Shown here piece by piece: positions 1 through 12,700 of a stretch of DNA of 64,000 nucleotides. The notes beneath the pieces are model-generated. The model saw only the letters and a program-made list of their open reading frames with translations, had not been told where the DNA came from and made no database searches. Source of the DNA: Panagrolaimus kolymaensis (Eukaryota; Nematoda; Chromadorea; Rhabditida; Panagrolaimidae); contig JAJQJQ010000032.1 in assembly GCA_028622995.1 (NCBI GenBank), positions 744,001 through 808,000 of the forward strand, in the 5' to 3' direction. Each line of letters opens with the position of its first letter. Positions within the stretch are counted from its first letter, which is position 1. The translations under genes were made by a program, and so were the position numbers.

Positions 1-3000
1 GTGATAATGATGAATTTGAAAGCTGTTGTGTAATCCTCGAAAAAATTCTTTATCGAATTTACTTTATGGCAAGAGAAGATGTAAGGATTTTATTCTCTTG
101 TTTATTTTCATTGTAAAATATTTTAGCATCAAGAAACTGGCGAACCTGTTACTCCAAAAATGCTTTACGACGAGGTCACTGCTTTACTTACAAACCATTA
201 CAAAATTGAAAAATTTAAAAGTAAAGCATCATCAAAGAAGTTTGCATTTATGGATGGTGAAACTCCCGAAGAAGCCATGTGTTTGGATGTTTCTTATGAT
301 CCAACTTGTCCAACGATGCCTCCTGGTCCTTATAATGGAAAGTGCTTTAACCGAATTGCGAATGCTACCGTAACTGCCATGGAAAGGTTGTTAATTGAGC
401 GTGATATTCAAGGACCATGCTGGCTTGAAATATCTGGTATTAATGAAGGTTCTTTTTTTCATAAACTTTAAATACTCAGTTTCATTATGTTACTCAAACT
501 TTTCCTCGTTTTAGTAGTTCAAGTTGGTGAAAAAATCTCTTATTGTCAACGTGAATTTAAAGCCGTAGTTTCTAAAGTTGAATTGGATCTGGTTAATGTT
601 CTCACAAATATGAAGGATCAACTTTTACCCAAATGTAAAATGATGGCATTGAATATTATTACTGTAGCTAATCCTAAAACTAACAAATCAGAGGTTCGTT
701 CTCTTTCTTCTTTTTTAACTCAAATATTATATTTTGTTTTTTAGATTGTTTTAATTTCAATGCTTCGTTCATCTCGATATTTTTTGGATCGACGAACTCA
801 AACAAATTGGGAACAAAGGAAAACTTTTATATGTCCGCCACCAGGTGCTACTCTTCCATTTCAATTTCAACAAGAAGCAGAAAAGGCTAAGATTGATGCA
901 GAAAAATGTCCAAATGAAAAATCGATGCTTCAAAAGTTCTTAGGTGCAATGAAAATGTTTGATCCTGATGTTGTAGTTGGGCATGATTTGGCTTCACAAA
1001 TGTCAATTCTTCGTGATCGACTGGAAGAAAATAAATTGATTAATGTTAATTGGACTTTTATGGGGCGACTAAAAAGACATGAAAGTTTGAAACATGCGCC
1101 ACAAAATAAGCATTTTCGTTGGTCATGGACTGCTGGAAGATTGTATTTGGATTCAAAGTAAGTTTTTATTAATAAGTAATATAAATTACACTCAGAATAA
1201 TTTTAGAGCAGCAGCAACAGAACTTGTCCATTCTCAATCTTATGACCTTGATGAACTTGTTTCAAAAGTTTTAAATTCTAAAGAAAGACCAGATGTTGAT
1301 TCTGAGAAGATTGCAAGGATATTTTAGTATGTTTTTTGTTACATTAAAAGTAAAGTTTTAAATTTATCTCTCTTTTTAGTGAAAACAATGGCAAGACTGA
1401 TTTAATTTTTAAGCTAATAAAATGGTCTCTTGGTGATGCTCAATATTCTCATCTTATTTTAACTCAACTCAATGCAATGCAATTATTCCTTCAAATTACT
1501 CGAATTGCTGGTGGAGTACTTTCTCGAACTTTATTAGGTGGACGAGCTGAAAGAAATGAATATTTACTTCTTCATGCATTCTTCCGTAGTGGATTTATTG
1601 CACCTGATCGAATTTTAGCTAAACCAAAAGCACCGAAAGCTTCCAAACAAGAAAAGGCAGCAGCAACAACACAAAAGACGGATAACGATGAAGCACCTCC
1701 AACATCTAAGAAAGCTCAATATACTGGTGGTCTCGTTTTAGAACCTAAGAAAGGATTGTATGAAACTTTCATCGTCTTGCTTGATTTCAACAGTTTATAC
1801 CCAAGTATTATTCAAGAATTCAATATTTGTTTTACGACAGTTAAAGTGAATCAAGAAAAAGAAGCAGTTAGTTGCAAGCATTTTGAATTTCTAACCACAC
1901 TTCTTTTTTTTTTAGGATGAATCTGATCTTCCGTCTATTCCTGATAGCAGCCTTCCACCTGGTATTCTTCCAAAAGAAATGGCGAAACTCGTTCATAGTC
2001 GTCGTGAAGTTAAAAATCAAATGGCAAACATTAGTGATAAAAACTCACCAACATATAAACAATGTGAAATTCTTCAACTTGCTTTTAAACTCACTGCAAA
2101 TTCCATGTATGGCTGTCTTGGATTTGAAGGATCTCGATTTTGTGCTAAAACGTTGGCTGCTATGATCACTGCTAAAGGTCGCGAAATATTGGAATCAACT
2201 CGAAATATTGTTGAAAATAATGGTTTTGCTGTTATTTATGGTGATACTGACTCAATTATGGTTAATACCAATTCAATAAATCTCGATGAAACAAGGAAAA
2301 TTGGACAGGATGTAAGTTCTTTGAAAATTGGAATAAGTAAACAATGCATTTTTTTTAGATTAAACGATTGATTAATAAATCATATAAGCAGCTCACATTA
2401 GATATTGATGGTGTTTATAAAAAGTTATTACTTTTGAAAAAGAAAAAATATGCTGGTCTGGCAATTGATTTATCGAATGAACAACGAATTTCAAAGGAAC
2501 TCAAAGGTTTGGATATCGTTCGTCGAGATTGGTCGTTTTTGGCTAAAGAAACTGGAGAGTAAGTTTTTTCCAACTTCATGCGATTAATACGGTAATCCTC
2601 TCTTCTTTTTTTAGGAAAGTTGTTGACATCATTCTAACTTCAAATGGTCGCGATGAAATGGTGGAAGATATTCGTCAAACTCTGGCTCTAGTTAAAGAAG
2701 GCATCGAACAACAACAAATTCCATTAGAAAAGTTTGAAATTCTTAAGAAATTAACTCATCGTCCAGAAGATTATCGCGACTCAAAATCACAACCTCATGT
2801 TTTGGTTGCATTAAGATTAAATCAAACTAAGAATGCCAATTTGCGACAGAATGACATCGTTAAATATATTATTTGTGATGATCAAAGTGGCCAAGCAGCA
2901 ACTCAACGAGCTTATGCAAGAATAGAGATTGAAAATAATAACAACTTAAAAATTGGTAAACTTTTTTGAATCTTTATTTATCTTATGTTGTGATAAAAAC

Positions 3001-3818
3001 CCATTTTTTTATCGATTCCATCTTTCAGATTCAAATTATTATCTCGCTCATCAAATTCATCCTGTTGTTTCTCGATTATGTGAACCCATTGAAGAATTGG
3101 ATGCTTGTCAAATTGCTGAAGCTCTTGGACTTGATGGAACTCATTTTCGTCGAAAGTTGATTGAACAATGTGATGATGCTGAAAACGATGAGAACGGTGG
3201 TCCTGGAATCCTTTTCAATTTTAATGCTTGTGAAGGTTTATCAATTGAATGTCCAAAATGTCAAAACCTTTCGATTCATCGTTCCACCGTTACTGAAGAC
3301 AACAAGCCATCTCTTGCTGAATGTCCATCATGTAGCTTTGATTTCTTAAGCGATCCTTCGGCAATTGAACTACAGATCATTCAACATTTACATTCCGCTT
3401 TTAAAAAATACTCTCAGGTTTGTGTTTTGAACTTTAACTTGAAATTAATAGTGATTTTTAGAGCAAATATACCTGTGAAGACGAAGCATGCAACTTTGAA
3501 TTAAATCTGACTCCAGAATTCAAAACTAAACATGGAATACCGTGTACTAAATGTTCTCATAGTTTTCTCAAGCGAAATTACACTTTGAAAAAACTCTTTG
3601 ATCAGCAAATTTTCGTCTCAAAGATTCTTGATTTTAACGAATGGAAAACTAAAGAAGCTACTAAAGAACAACAAGAAGCTATAAAAAGTTATTGTAAACT
3701 TGTTGTCTATGAAGATGCATCTGCGACATGGTTGAAACGTGTAAAGAAAATCCTCGCAGAAAATCCTTATAATCGTATTGATTTATCATCTGTTTTTGCT
3801 CCAATGAGAATCCTTTGA
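1..3818 (+). CDS. POLA1: DNA polymerase alpha catalytic subunit, 3' part (5' end off window)
   Basis: Catalytic B-family polymerase of the polymerase alpha-primase complex, which extends RNA primers at replication origins and Okazaki fragments in the nucleus. Exons as read: 1-29 (frame from 3), 127-448, 515-693, 745-1157, 1207-1326, 1380-1866, 1916-2311, 2359-2558, 2615-2955, 3029-3417, 3462-3818; all junctions keep frame, giving about 1,076 residues. Region II ([19 protein letters not shown], near 1785-1841), region III ([13 protein letters not shown], near 2089) and region I (YGDTDSIM, near 2237) are intact, with both catalytic Asp. Two C-terminal Cys clusters (CPKC with CPSC near 3250-3335, and a second near 3474-3560) match the zinc and iron-sulphur modules that bind the B subunit. 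About 390 N-terminal residues, judged from the human length, lie upstream. The only AATAAA after the stop (3946-3951) is 6 bp before the next ATG. Confidence 0.97.
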
Positions 3819-3956
3819 ATGTTTCATTTTTGCATCCTTTTTGAATGTTTCGTTATTTTTTACTGTTGTATGCTAATTTTTTCTTTGTTTTTGTTATCAC
3901 TTTGTTTTATGCTTTCTCATTTCTGTCAAATTTTATATGTACAAAAATAAACAATT

Positions 3957-5364
3957 ATGTTTTTAAAAAGTATTTTGATATTTTCTTTGTTACTTTGTTG
4001 CTGTTATGGAGGATGTATTCATGAAGTTAAAAGAGTAAATGATACTTCAATAACTGCGTCTGCTTACAACACTCTTCATTCCTCTTCTTTTTTGACCAGC
4101 AATGATGATTATGAACTTGTATCACCTATCACCGAATTTGAACCTGGAATTCGACAGTAAGTTATTTTTTTTATGTGTGTAAGTTGTTTCATTGGCCATA
4201 CAGTTGCTTGCTATTGTTTTATGAATCATTGTGTACAAATTACCAATATAAACCATTTGTTTTTAGAAACATTATACGATATCTTGGTGTTCCTAAAGAT
4301 GAAAGAGATACTTATCGCTTTGATATTTGTCGTCCAAATGAATGTCAGACTGGAAAAGGATATATTGTACTATGTTATTATACACTCAAAGTTGAAGAAC
4401 CTGCTAAAAATGCCACGGAAGGTAAAGATCGTATGCAGAATGTTGATTATTTCTTTAATGGTTCGGAAGCTCTACGTGAAAAATGTCCTCAAAAATTTGC
4501 ATCAATTAGAATAATGTATGATAGAAAGGCTGATCATTTTTATCTTGGTAAGCGTCAAAAAAAGAACAATTTGATACGTCCATTTATGGATTTAATGGAT
4601 TACTATGGTTAGTTTTTAAAGCTTCTTGATTTTAACTGATTGTATTAAATAATTTTAGATGAAGCTGATGATTTTCATATAAACAGAAAAGGCATTTCAT
4701 GTGTTACCGCTCATTATGAAATAAATAGTGATTTCACATATGGTGATGATATTGGATTGAATCCACGTCCACATTTTCGTCCTGCAAATCCTGAAAATTA
4801 TCTATCTCATATGGACTGTCTCTCATACTGGGATTATGCTCCATTTGATAGTCAACTTCATCCATATCAAACCGCTATAATTTTGAGTGAAACTTCAAGT
4901 GATTGTGTACCTCGCGTTTATCTTGCAAGTTTTTTTTTAAATATCATTTTCGGTTTTATTTTCAAAAGATTTAACTTAATCACAATATTTTTCAGCATTT
5001 ACCAGAATATGTGAAACAAGAAGTTCATCCATCACCATCACCAACACCTTCAACGCCTCAACCTTTAATTCAATTGACGACACCTGAATCCTCCAATGCT
5101 GTAAATGGTACAACAACAGCTCCTCATCTCCATGCTTTTCACGGGTATTTATGGTATTATATTCTTCCAGCTCTTGTTATTATTTGGTATGTCTTATGCC
5201 TTTAACTTCCATAGAATTACAATATTTCCCCCTTTTTTAGTTTATCAATAATGTTTCTTGCTGCTTCAATAGTTTTAAACTTAAAATCTCAAAAGAAAGT
5301 CAATAAGCTTGTTGTCAAAGTGCTTACTAAACGTCAAGATATCAGAAAAGAACTTCAAGGTTAA
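3957..5364 (+). CDS. Uncharacterised secreted-ectodomain, single-pass membrane protein
   Basis: I do not recognise this gene. Exons 3957-4156, 4267-4607, 4659-4924, 4996-5186 and 5241-5364 join in frame to about 373 residues. It opens with a clear signal peptide (MFLKSILIFSLLLCCCYGG), continues with a Cys-containing ectodomain with potential N-glycosylation sites, and ends with a transmembrane helix (WYYILPALVIIW and the following LSIMFLAASIVL) and a short basic cytoplasmic tail, so type I topology is likely. The third intron appears to use a GC donor (GCAAGT at 4925). The ATG is 139 bp after the polymerase alpha stop, so the two may be co-transcribed. It could be a receptor or adhesion-type protein, but the sequence does not decide this. 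Confidence 0.8.
4925..4995 (+). other. Probable GC-AG intron
   Basis: The donor reads CTT then GCAAGT, a perfect consensus except for C at position 2; the acceptor is tttttcag ending at 4995. Joining 4924 to 4996 keeps frame. A GT donor 9 bp upstream (GTTTAT at 4916) is also in frame but matches the consensus poorly. Confidence 0.6.
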
Positions 5365-5510
5365 TATTAATATTTACAATCTTCTTTTGTTTATTTCTTC
5401 TTTCATTTCTTTTATGTATGTATGAATGAGTGACATGCAAAAATAATAAAGAAATCAATGTTTATATAATCTTTATTTAAAAAGCAAGAAATTAAAGAAA
5501 AACATAACAA

Positions 5511-6106
5511 TTATAAGCGTCTTTTATTACTGTAATGAACTAATGTTGCCCAACAAGTTGCTAAGAAAAGTCCCACGATAGCTCCTTGTCCAGTTGCACG
5601 AAGTCCATGAGGTGAGCGATAAAGTGCACCAGCAGCAGCTCCAGCAGTTGATCTAACAACAAATGAATCATTTTCATCTCGTATACTTTTCAATCCAATT
5701 TCGACTAATGAATACAGGAGAATAGCCGTACCCGCAGGTTGAGCATAACCACTTCCATATTTAACTGTAGAATTTATCAAGCGAGTATATAATGGTTTAC
5801 CAGTCTAAAAAATTTCTAAAGTTAGCATGTTGGTGAAAAAGAAAATCAAGTCACCAATTGACGAGTGTCATGATTAAAAAGTTCAGGAACAAAGCCTCGA
5901 GCACATCCAGCAAAGAATCCACCACCAACAGCCCATCCAATATGTCCTAATGCAAATTCAAATTTTCCTTTACCATGTTCGTTTCCTTCTGGTATAATAT
6001 ATTGTGGAGCTTTAGAAGTGAAGATAGATGGATCGATCTAAAAGTAAATAAATTAAAGATCAACTATTTGACTTCAAAAAAGAACCTGTAAATAAAGTGG
6101 ATCCAT
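5511..6106 (-). CDS. TIM23-like mitochondrial import channel subunit, paralogue A (short N-terminus)
   Basis: Pore-forming subunit of the inner-membrane TIM23 presequence translocase. Exons 6106-6086, 6037-5855 and 5804-5511 give about 165 residues containing the Tim17/22/23 four-helix domain with GxxxG-type turns (AGAAAGALYRSPHGLRATG). It is closely similar to the paralogue at 14384-15242, with identical intron positions. The chosen start is the ATG of MDPLYLQ; it lies 29 bp after a strong acceptor-like site (tttcag, ending about 6135) that could be a spliced-leader site. The roughly 60-residue intermembrane-space part seen in the paralogue is not evident here, so either an upstream exon was missed or this copy is truncated and may not gate the channel normally. 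Confidence 0.85.
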
Positions 6107-6135
6107 TTCTTGTTTTAAAACCACAGCCTGCTGAA

Positions 6136-7350
6136 AATTGATGGATGAAGTAAAAATAAAATATTATGATAACAGCAGTTAAACAAAGGATCGACGGCGG
6201 AATTACAACATCAAAAAAAAGAGCGATGCATGAAATGAATGATGAAAGGATTGAAGTGAAGAAGATGTTAGTAATTGCTGTTTTTGCACTTTGCCGCTCC
6301 TCAACTAAACAGTATAACTTGCGGGAAATTCAAATTTCGAAAGGTTAAAAAACAAAGATTCCGAAATTTGCACTCATCAGCACCTTTATTTATCTATTGA
6401 TGATATTTGTTCATCTGTAATAATCTTCTTTATACGGGCTTTTCAGAATTGGCCCTAGTTATCAATAAATTGTTTAACGTATTCTTGCTAAAAACATGTA
6501 TTAAGTATGCATTTAAAAGCTCATCATTTTGCATCATTGAAGAAGCAAATAAACAAATGATGAGGAAACCTTTTCTTATAATCCTTCAAAAGCAAGGCAT
6601 AAAGATGTAAAGTGATAGTCATCGGTATAAAATTAAACTTTCAGCATTGATTCATCAACTACAATCGAACAACCTACTGCAAGAAAATCAAGAATTTTTG
6701 CTGGTTATTCTTTTTGAATTTCTTGCTCTTGCTTTAGTTTCGGCTGTTGCAACTTCTGCAGTCATTGCTTCACTGCATTCAAAGCAATGCTACAGAAAAG
6801 TTATATCAAGAAGAACCACAGTTCATGGTGAACAAGATGTTATTAAAAATTTCTGAATTAGAAACACTCGATCACAAACAAGCATCAAATAACAGTCAAG
6901 TCTTTGAGTACTATGTGATTGTTTCATTCTTCACTCTGCCACAAAAGAAAGTTTGTTTTTAAATGCAAATGCAAAAAGTTCTGCTTTTAACATTTAGTGA
7001 TGCCCTAATCTAGAGGAAATTGAATCTTTAACAGCTGTCCCATCAACGTATAATTGCTTTGTGTAAGGTTTTAGAGAATCAATGAGGGATGGTTGAAAGC
7101 ACCGAAATCCTTTATTATTGGTAATAGTGAACTCTTTTATTACAATGGTATTTGAGTCTAAGAAACTCACAAAAGATAGTTAATTTCATATTTCAAACCC
7201 AAAAAAGCTTTACTTTCAACAAAGACCGCTATCATAAATCGAAGACGCTCGAACTTATCACATTTCCTCTTCGTAAAGAAATCGGTAAACAAAGAAACAA
7301 AATTCAAATAAAAAATGCTTTATTAAACAAAATAATAACAAAAAACACAA
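6136..7350. other. Intergenic, no supportable gene
   Basis: About 1.2 kb between the TIM23-like gene and RPS6. Short ORFs on + (for example 6647-6856, a hydrophobic stretch ending in basic residues) have no start, splice or family support. An AATAAA for the RPS6 transcript (minus strand) lies near 7320. Confidence 0.5.
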
Positions 7351-8116
7351 TTAAACACGAGAGGGTCCAGGTTTAGCATCACCACGATGTTTTTCTCGTG
7401 CAATTTTTTCGAGGAGGTTTTGATAGGCTTCTTTTTCTTTTTTGCTTTTTTCACGACGTTGAAGCTTTTCTGAGATGCGTCGGCGTTTGCGTTGAAGACG
7501 TTGCGGAGTGACCAAACGTTGAATTTTAGGCGTGACAATACGTTGCTTGATTTTCTTGCCATCTTTTTCATGTTCAGGATAAGTACGACGAATAACATAG
7601 TCACGAACATCGTCAGTCTTGTTTAAGTTGAACAAACGACGAATACGAGTAGCACGCTTTGGACCAAGACGACGAGGAACTTGAGAATCAGTAAGACCTT
7701 CAATTTCTTGTTCACCTGAAAAATGAAAAGTTTATTTAGCTATAATTATAATCAATGACAAACTTACCTTTTTTGACAACAGTAACGGAAATTGCAGATA
7801 AGTCAGCATCAACAATGCAACCACGAACAGATTTACGTTTTCGTTCACCAGCTCTTCGTGGACGATAGCAAGAATGGCCTTTGGAGAGAAGTAGGCGAAC
7901 ACGACCATTTGTAAGAACGCCTTGTTTCATTGGAAATCCTTGCTTATCATTACCACCAGTAATTCGAAGGATATATCCTTTCCATTCATCACCAAGAGCA
8001 TCAGCTTCCACTTCTTGCGCCATGCGTTTACCAAACATAAAGCGGTATTTTTGTTCGTCTTCAAGTTCAATAGTCTTTTGACATCCCGTTGCGGGGTAAG
8101 CAATATTCAACTTCAT
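7351..8116 (-). CDS. RPS6: 40S ribosomal protein S6 (eS6)
   Basis: Component of the small ribosomal subunit. Two exons, 8116-7768 and 7715-7351, join GT-AG in frame to 237 residues. The N-terminal two thirds is highly conserved ([59 protein letters not shown]), so identification is secure. The C-terminus ends in AKPGPSRV and lacks the RRLSSLRAS-type serine cluster that S6 kinases phosphorylate in vertebrates. A stop and a nearby AATAAA argue that this end is real. The ATG follows a ttttcag acceptor at about 8130 by 13 bases, consistent with a spliced-leader site or a short 5' exon. Confidence 0.97.
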
Positions 8117-8849
8117 GGTGGTTGTAAACCTGAAAAGAAAACGATCAATGTAAAACTCGTATATGGCGATATATCAAAGCAAAAATCACGCAAAAATGGT
8201 TTAAAAATGTTGGAGAAAGATGGTGTTATCGAGTAATATGTTATTAGAAATTAAAGAAATCGGGAAAAAGGTAAAAAAAAAAATATGGAAAATTGATAAG
8301 TTCGAAAAGTTTGAAACAAAAAAAATTGCTGAAAAAAAGCAAAGACAAAGTACAAATAAAATGAGAAAAGTTTGGGCTGCACAACATTACTGTTGAGGTT
8401 AATCGCATCAAGACCCAAGCTTTATTTGAAGCTTTGCAGTTATAAAACTCTTTCCTTGTGATTTTTATTATTTGGTGATTTGATTGTTGTTACTGCACTT
8501 ATCGTAAGTGGATACTTTTTTTTTATGAGTTTACTCCCATTCAACAAAAGCATTGATTACGGAGTTGCCTTTCGGAAAGATGTTTCAGGAAAGGAATGGA
8601 ACGATTTTGTGCTGCGAAAGATGGTTGGTTAGATCCATCGCGTAAAATTAATTAAAAAATTAGCAAATAATTATCATATTTTTAGTTATCATGGCGAGTG
8701 AATTTTTTTTATATTAAATTTTTTATCCATCCTTAGTTGGGTTAACTTCAATTTTATACTTCTTTCAAATCATTTTGGGTTTTGAGAGATCAAAAAAATC
8801 AAATATCACAAAAAAAAGTTTGCATATGCATGCTCAACTTGATCGAAGA
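8117..8849. other. Intergenic, no supportable gene
   Basis: Upstream of RPS6. A short + frame near 8525-8632 reads as a plausible peptide ending in DFVLRKMVG but has no family match that I recognise and no complete gene structure. Confidence 0.4.
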
Positions 8850-8857
8850 CTTGTTTT

Positions 8858-8939
8858 CAGAGCTCTCGAATATCGAATCGAATATCGAACGAGTATTCGA
8901 ATTCGATTATTCGAGAATTTCGAATATTCGACAGCTCTA
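8858..8939. mobile_element. 82-bp hAT-like MITE with 8-bp target duplication
   Basis: The element starts CAGAGCTCTCGAATAT and ends ATATTCGACAGCTCTA, imperfect terminal inverted repeats of about 18 bp. It is flanked on both sides by the identical 8-mer CTTGTTTT (8850-8857 and 8940-8947). Short inverted ends beginning CAG or TAG plus an 8-bp duplication are the hallmarks of hAT transposition. The interior is a run of TCGAAT and ATTCGA palindromes with no coding capacity. Confidence 0.75.
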
Positions 8940-8999
8940 CTTGTTTTACAAGTAAATTTTTTTTTCTCAATCAGCCATGTGAGAAGCATAGAAATATTT

Positions 9000-9219
9000 T
9001 TTATGCCATGGGTTCCTTTGCTTATTGTAATAAATACAGCGATGATAAGCATACTCCCATTTTATTTTAGAATATGGTGGTAGCGGTTTATCCATTCATC
9101 TTTTTCTAACATATCCATGGATATCCGTTTTTAATTCAATTGCAACCATTGTCTTTATTAAGAGTTATCGAAAAGCATTCTTCTCATTGCTCAAATTAAA
9201 TGTTGTTTTTACCTTTTAA
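9000..9219 (+). pseudogene. Serpentine chemoreceptor relic (TM6-TM7 region)
   Basis: The + strand near 9083-9219 encodes LSIHLFLTYPWISVFNSIAT followed by IVFIKSYRKAFFSLL and a stop. The PW motif in a last helix, then Asn and a short basic YRK tail, is typical of nematode serpentine (Sr) receptors. A preceding hydrophobic stretch (MPWVPLLIVINTAMISILPF) could be TM6, but joining it either shifts frame or creates a stop, and no upstream TM1-TM5 exons are evident. I therefore read it as a decayed fragment rather than a working gene. Confidence 0.5.
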
Positions 9220-9712
9220 AAAGAAAAAGCTGTAATGAAGTTAGTAGCAAATATGCTATTGAAGCAGCAGCTATTTCTCTTGGTAATAATATTTTATTTA
9301 ATTAATAAAGTTTTCAATTTACTTTTTTATTATTATTTTTCTTTGTTTTCTTTTTTGTAGCTTTCGTTTATGGAAATTGAGTCAAACTGTTTACATTAAT
9401 GCTATGATTCAATATAAAATTTATAAGTTCTAAAGTTTCTTTTAATCCTGAGATCTCATTACTTTTTTCCTTTTCATTTTTGTATTAAAAAATTATCAAA
9501 AAGCTGCATGAATATAAAGGAAGATATTTCGGATATTAGTTTAAAAGATTATTAAAAAGCTTAAAAGCATTTATAGCATCCGCGGGTTTATTAATGTATG
9601 ATACATATTAGAATGTCACGGAGTCCAAATAAAAAAGGAGTCAATATTTTTTATTTAACTACAATGTAACTTTTGAATTATTCAAACCAGTCAATTTTTT
9701 GTTGCAAAGTTA
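9220..9712. other. Intergenic, no supportable gene
   Basis: A+T-rich spacer between the receptor relic and the 3' end of the TPP2 gene; nothing recognised. Confidence 0.4.
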
Positions 9713-12700
9713 TTACATATATCGAATTTTAAAGTTTGCAAAGGATTCATCAATAAATTTGTCAAGATCCGATATTAACGAAAATGTGCCTTCTAAATAT
9801 GAACCGGCTGGATATGAAGCAGAAAGTTTTTTGGGAGGAATGGAACCAACATAAACACTTGATTTTTGTCCTGGATGATAAACTTTAGATCCAATTTTTT
9901 TCCCTTTTTTCTTTAAAGTCGATGATTCCGCATTATCATAAAGCTTTGCTTCAATTGGTGTTAAAGATTCATCGACTAATAACGTAGCTGTTTTAAGTTT
10001 TTCCAACATTTGTATGTTTGAATTTCTTATTTCAACGATAATTACGTATATTCCTGGCTTCAAACTAGTCTAAAAGGAAAAATTTATAAACTAGTTAACG
10101 AAATTGAGGTATTTGAATAATATCAAATAGTTGGAAAAAGACTTACATATTTAGGTTTGGAGAAAGTTGAAATATGCATTTTTGATTTTGTATTTATTTG
10201 ATAAGAAATAGAATCTAAATATTTGGAATATTCTGAAATTCTTTCAAGTGTAAACATAAAACTGCTTTTTTTAGTCACTAAAAAATTTCAATAAATATCA
10301 AAAAATTGTATCTAATTTTACTCACCATTTAATTTATAAGTTAAAAATAAGCGGTAATTTTTTTGTCCATCATTGATATCTTCTCTATCTTTGTATGATT
10401 CTTGAATTATTGCATCTTTGGCATTTAAAATTTGACAAATTTTTGTAAATATTAATGAAGGCCTAATGATTGTGGAATGAAGATTGTTTTTGAATGTGAT
10501 TTTGTTTGTTGGATTTGTGGATAATAAAATAAGGTTGTTGTCGACTTCATAACCAATAAATTGAATTCCCATTTTTATTTTTGTCTGTTTTGAAAATATC
10601 CAACATTGGGTTAAACAAAATTCTACGGTGACGTTCGGAGTAACATGAAATCCAAAACTTGAATCTTCTTTTAAAGAAATTTCATATGTTTCAGAAACGG
10701 TTATTTTGTCAGCAGATGAATGGGAATGTTGAAGTTCAAGAGGTATTCCTTCAGAAAGCTCTTGCTTAGACAATGTTACAATAGCATATGTGCTTCCAAT
10801 AGGAGGGATTAAAAATACACGTTGAGGAAAGCCGGGTTTCATAATTAAATTTTTTTTATAGCAATAATCCATTTCTTGACTAACATCTTCCGGAATAATT
10901 ACGGTTATGGGAATTCGAAATAGAGGACCAAGTTCTGGTTTTGAGGAATGAATACCATAAATTTCGGCAAAATGTACTTTCCCTGGTTTAAGTTTTGTTG
11001 GATCAACTTCAACAGAAAAATTTTCTAAAGGTAAACGAAAATTTTCTGGAATTTTGACAAAGTTTTCATCGCCATCAGATATTTTCAGAATAAACGTGGG
11101 TTCAAAGTTAATTCTTTCTTTCATATCTTCGTGTTGGTTAAATTCAGTTGCCACATTTACCGTAAATTTTTTAGGGTAATTAACTTCCCATTTTTCTCTC
11201 AAATATATTCCACGTTTTCCATCGATATTAACTTTAATATCAGTCAAATTGATTGGGATTGAATTCATGGAAGTTAGGAAGAATTCAAATGCCGTTTTAA
11301 GTTGCAAAATACCATATCCAATACTTAGAGTATCATGATCAGGTGGAAGCATAGCAGTGTTGATTAAAGCTAATTTTATTTGAAAGGGTGAATATTTAAT
11401 TTTTTTAATTTTTAATCCCGAAATCAAGCAAGCAGTATTTCCACAAACATTCGGCGAACTCATGCTAGTTCCTTGGAGCAGTTGAGGATTATTTAAACAG
11501 TACTTTGGAACTCCAGCTATTGCAGCTCCTGGCGCTGATATGCATACACCTACAGTTCCATCATTGCAAGGACCTCGAGCAGAAAAAGGGAAAACTAGAG
11601 AATCATCATTATTGAAATCATTCCACATAGTTTTTTTCATTTCTGAAGTTAAATATGCTCCAACATTAATTACTGAATGATGCACTTTTCCTGTTTCGAA
11701 ACCAACAGCAGATAATGCTGGACCTGTATTTCCTGCAGATTTAACAAATATAATTCCATGATTTTCAACACAATCTTTAATCAACTTTGAAATGTTACTG
11801 AAAAAGGTTCGTATTAAAGTAAAAAGTTATTCGGTGGCTACTAAATAAGCAGTATCGAAGTCGATATTAAACATAGGACTGACTCATAGTTTCCTTTTGG
11901 GCTAATTATAATTTATTAGCATGATTTTTGGTTAAAAGAAAAGCTTACCCATCATCTAAATATGCATTAGTTCCTTGGAAGCTATAATTAATAACATCGA
12001 CTTTAAGTTCAATGGATTTTTTTATCTAAAAATTATTTAAAGTTAAAGTATGCACAACTAAAATAATTATTTATTATATTACTGCTCGAATAAATGCCTG
12101 AGTATTAACATAGCTTTCTTTTCCATCCGAAATACAAAATGAGACGATTTGTGCTCCAGGAGCCAAACCATCTTTTTCAGAATTATCAGGGAAATGACCA
12201 GCTGCAATATTCATGACATGGCTTCCATGACAACCATAAGGAACGCAAATTTCAAGCATATTTCCATCATCGTAAATTGTAACGTTATAAGTAACCATAC
12301 ATTGTTTAGAAATATATGCCCATTCTTGAGCTTCACGAAAGCTTGACATAACTTTTGCATTTTCTAAATCCCCTGAAAAAGATGTATCCACGCAAGCTTT
12401 CCATGATTCACCATCATGCCATACAATACAATCAGCTATGGGGGACTCAATTCTATTGATGGATTCTAAATACTCAAGTTTTGGAAAGACATTTTCTTCA
12501 TATATTTTGTCTACAATTTTTGTTGAAATATTTTTCACTCTTTTTTTAAGCTTGTCAAGTTCTTTATTAAGTTCAGCAATAGCAGATTTCGTTTTATTTG
12601 ATAACTTTTTAATGGGTTTCTAAAAAGTTTTATTATACTAATTTAAATTATTATATCACCCTACTTTTATTTTGTTCATAACTTCAGTACAATATAATTC

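Noticed and set aside
6647..6962. Hydrophobic + strand frames that look like a membrane protein
   Set aside because: No consistent frame beyond one helix, no splice structure and no family resemblance.
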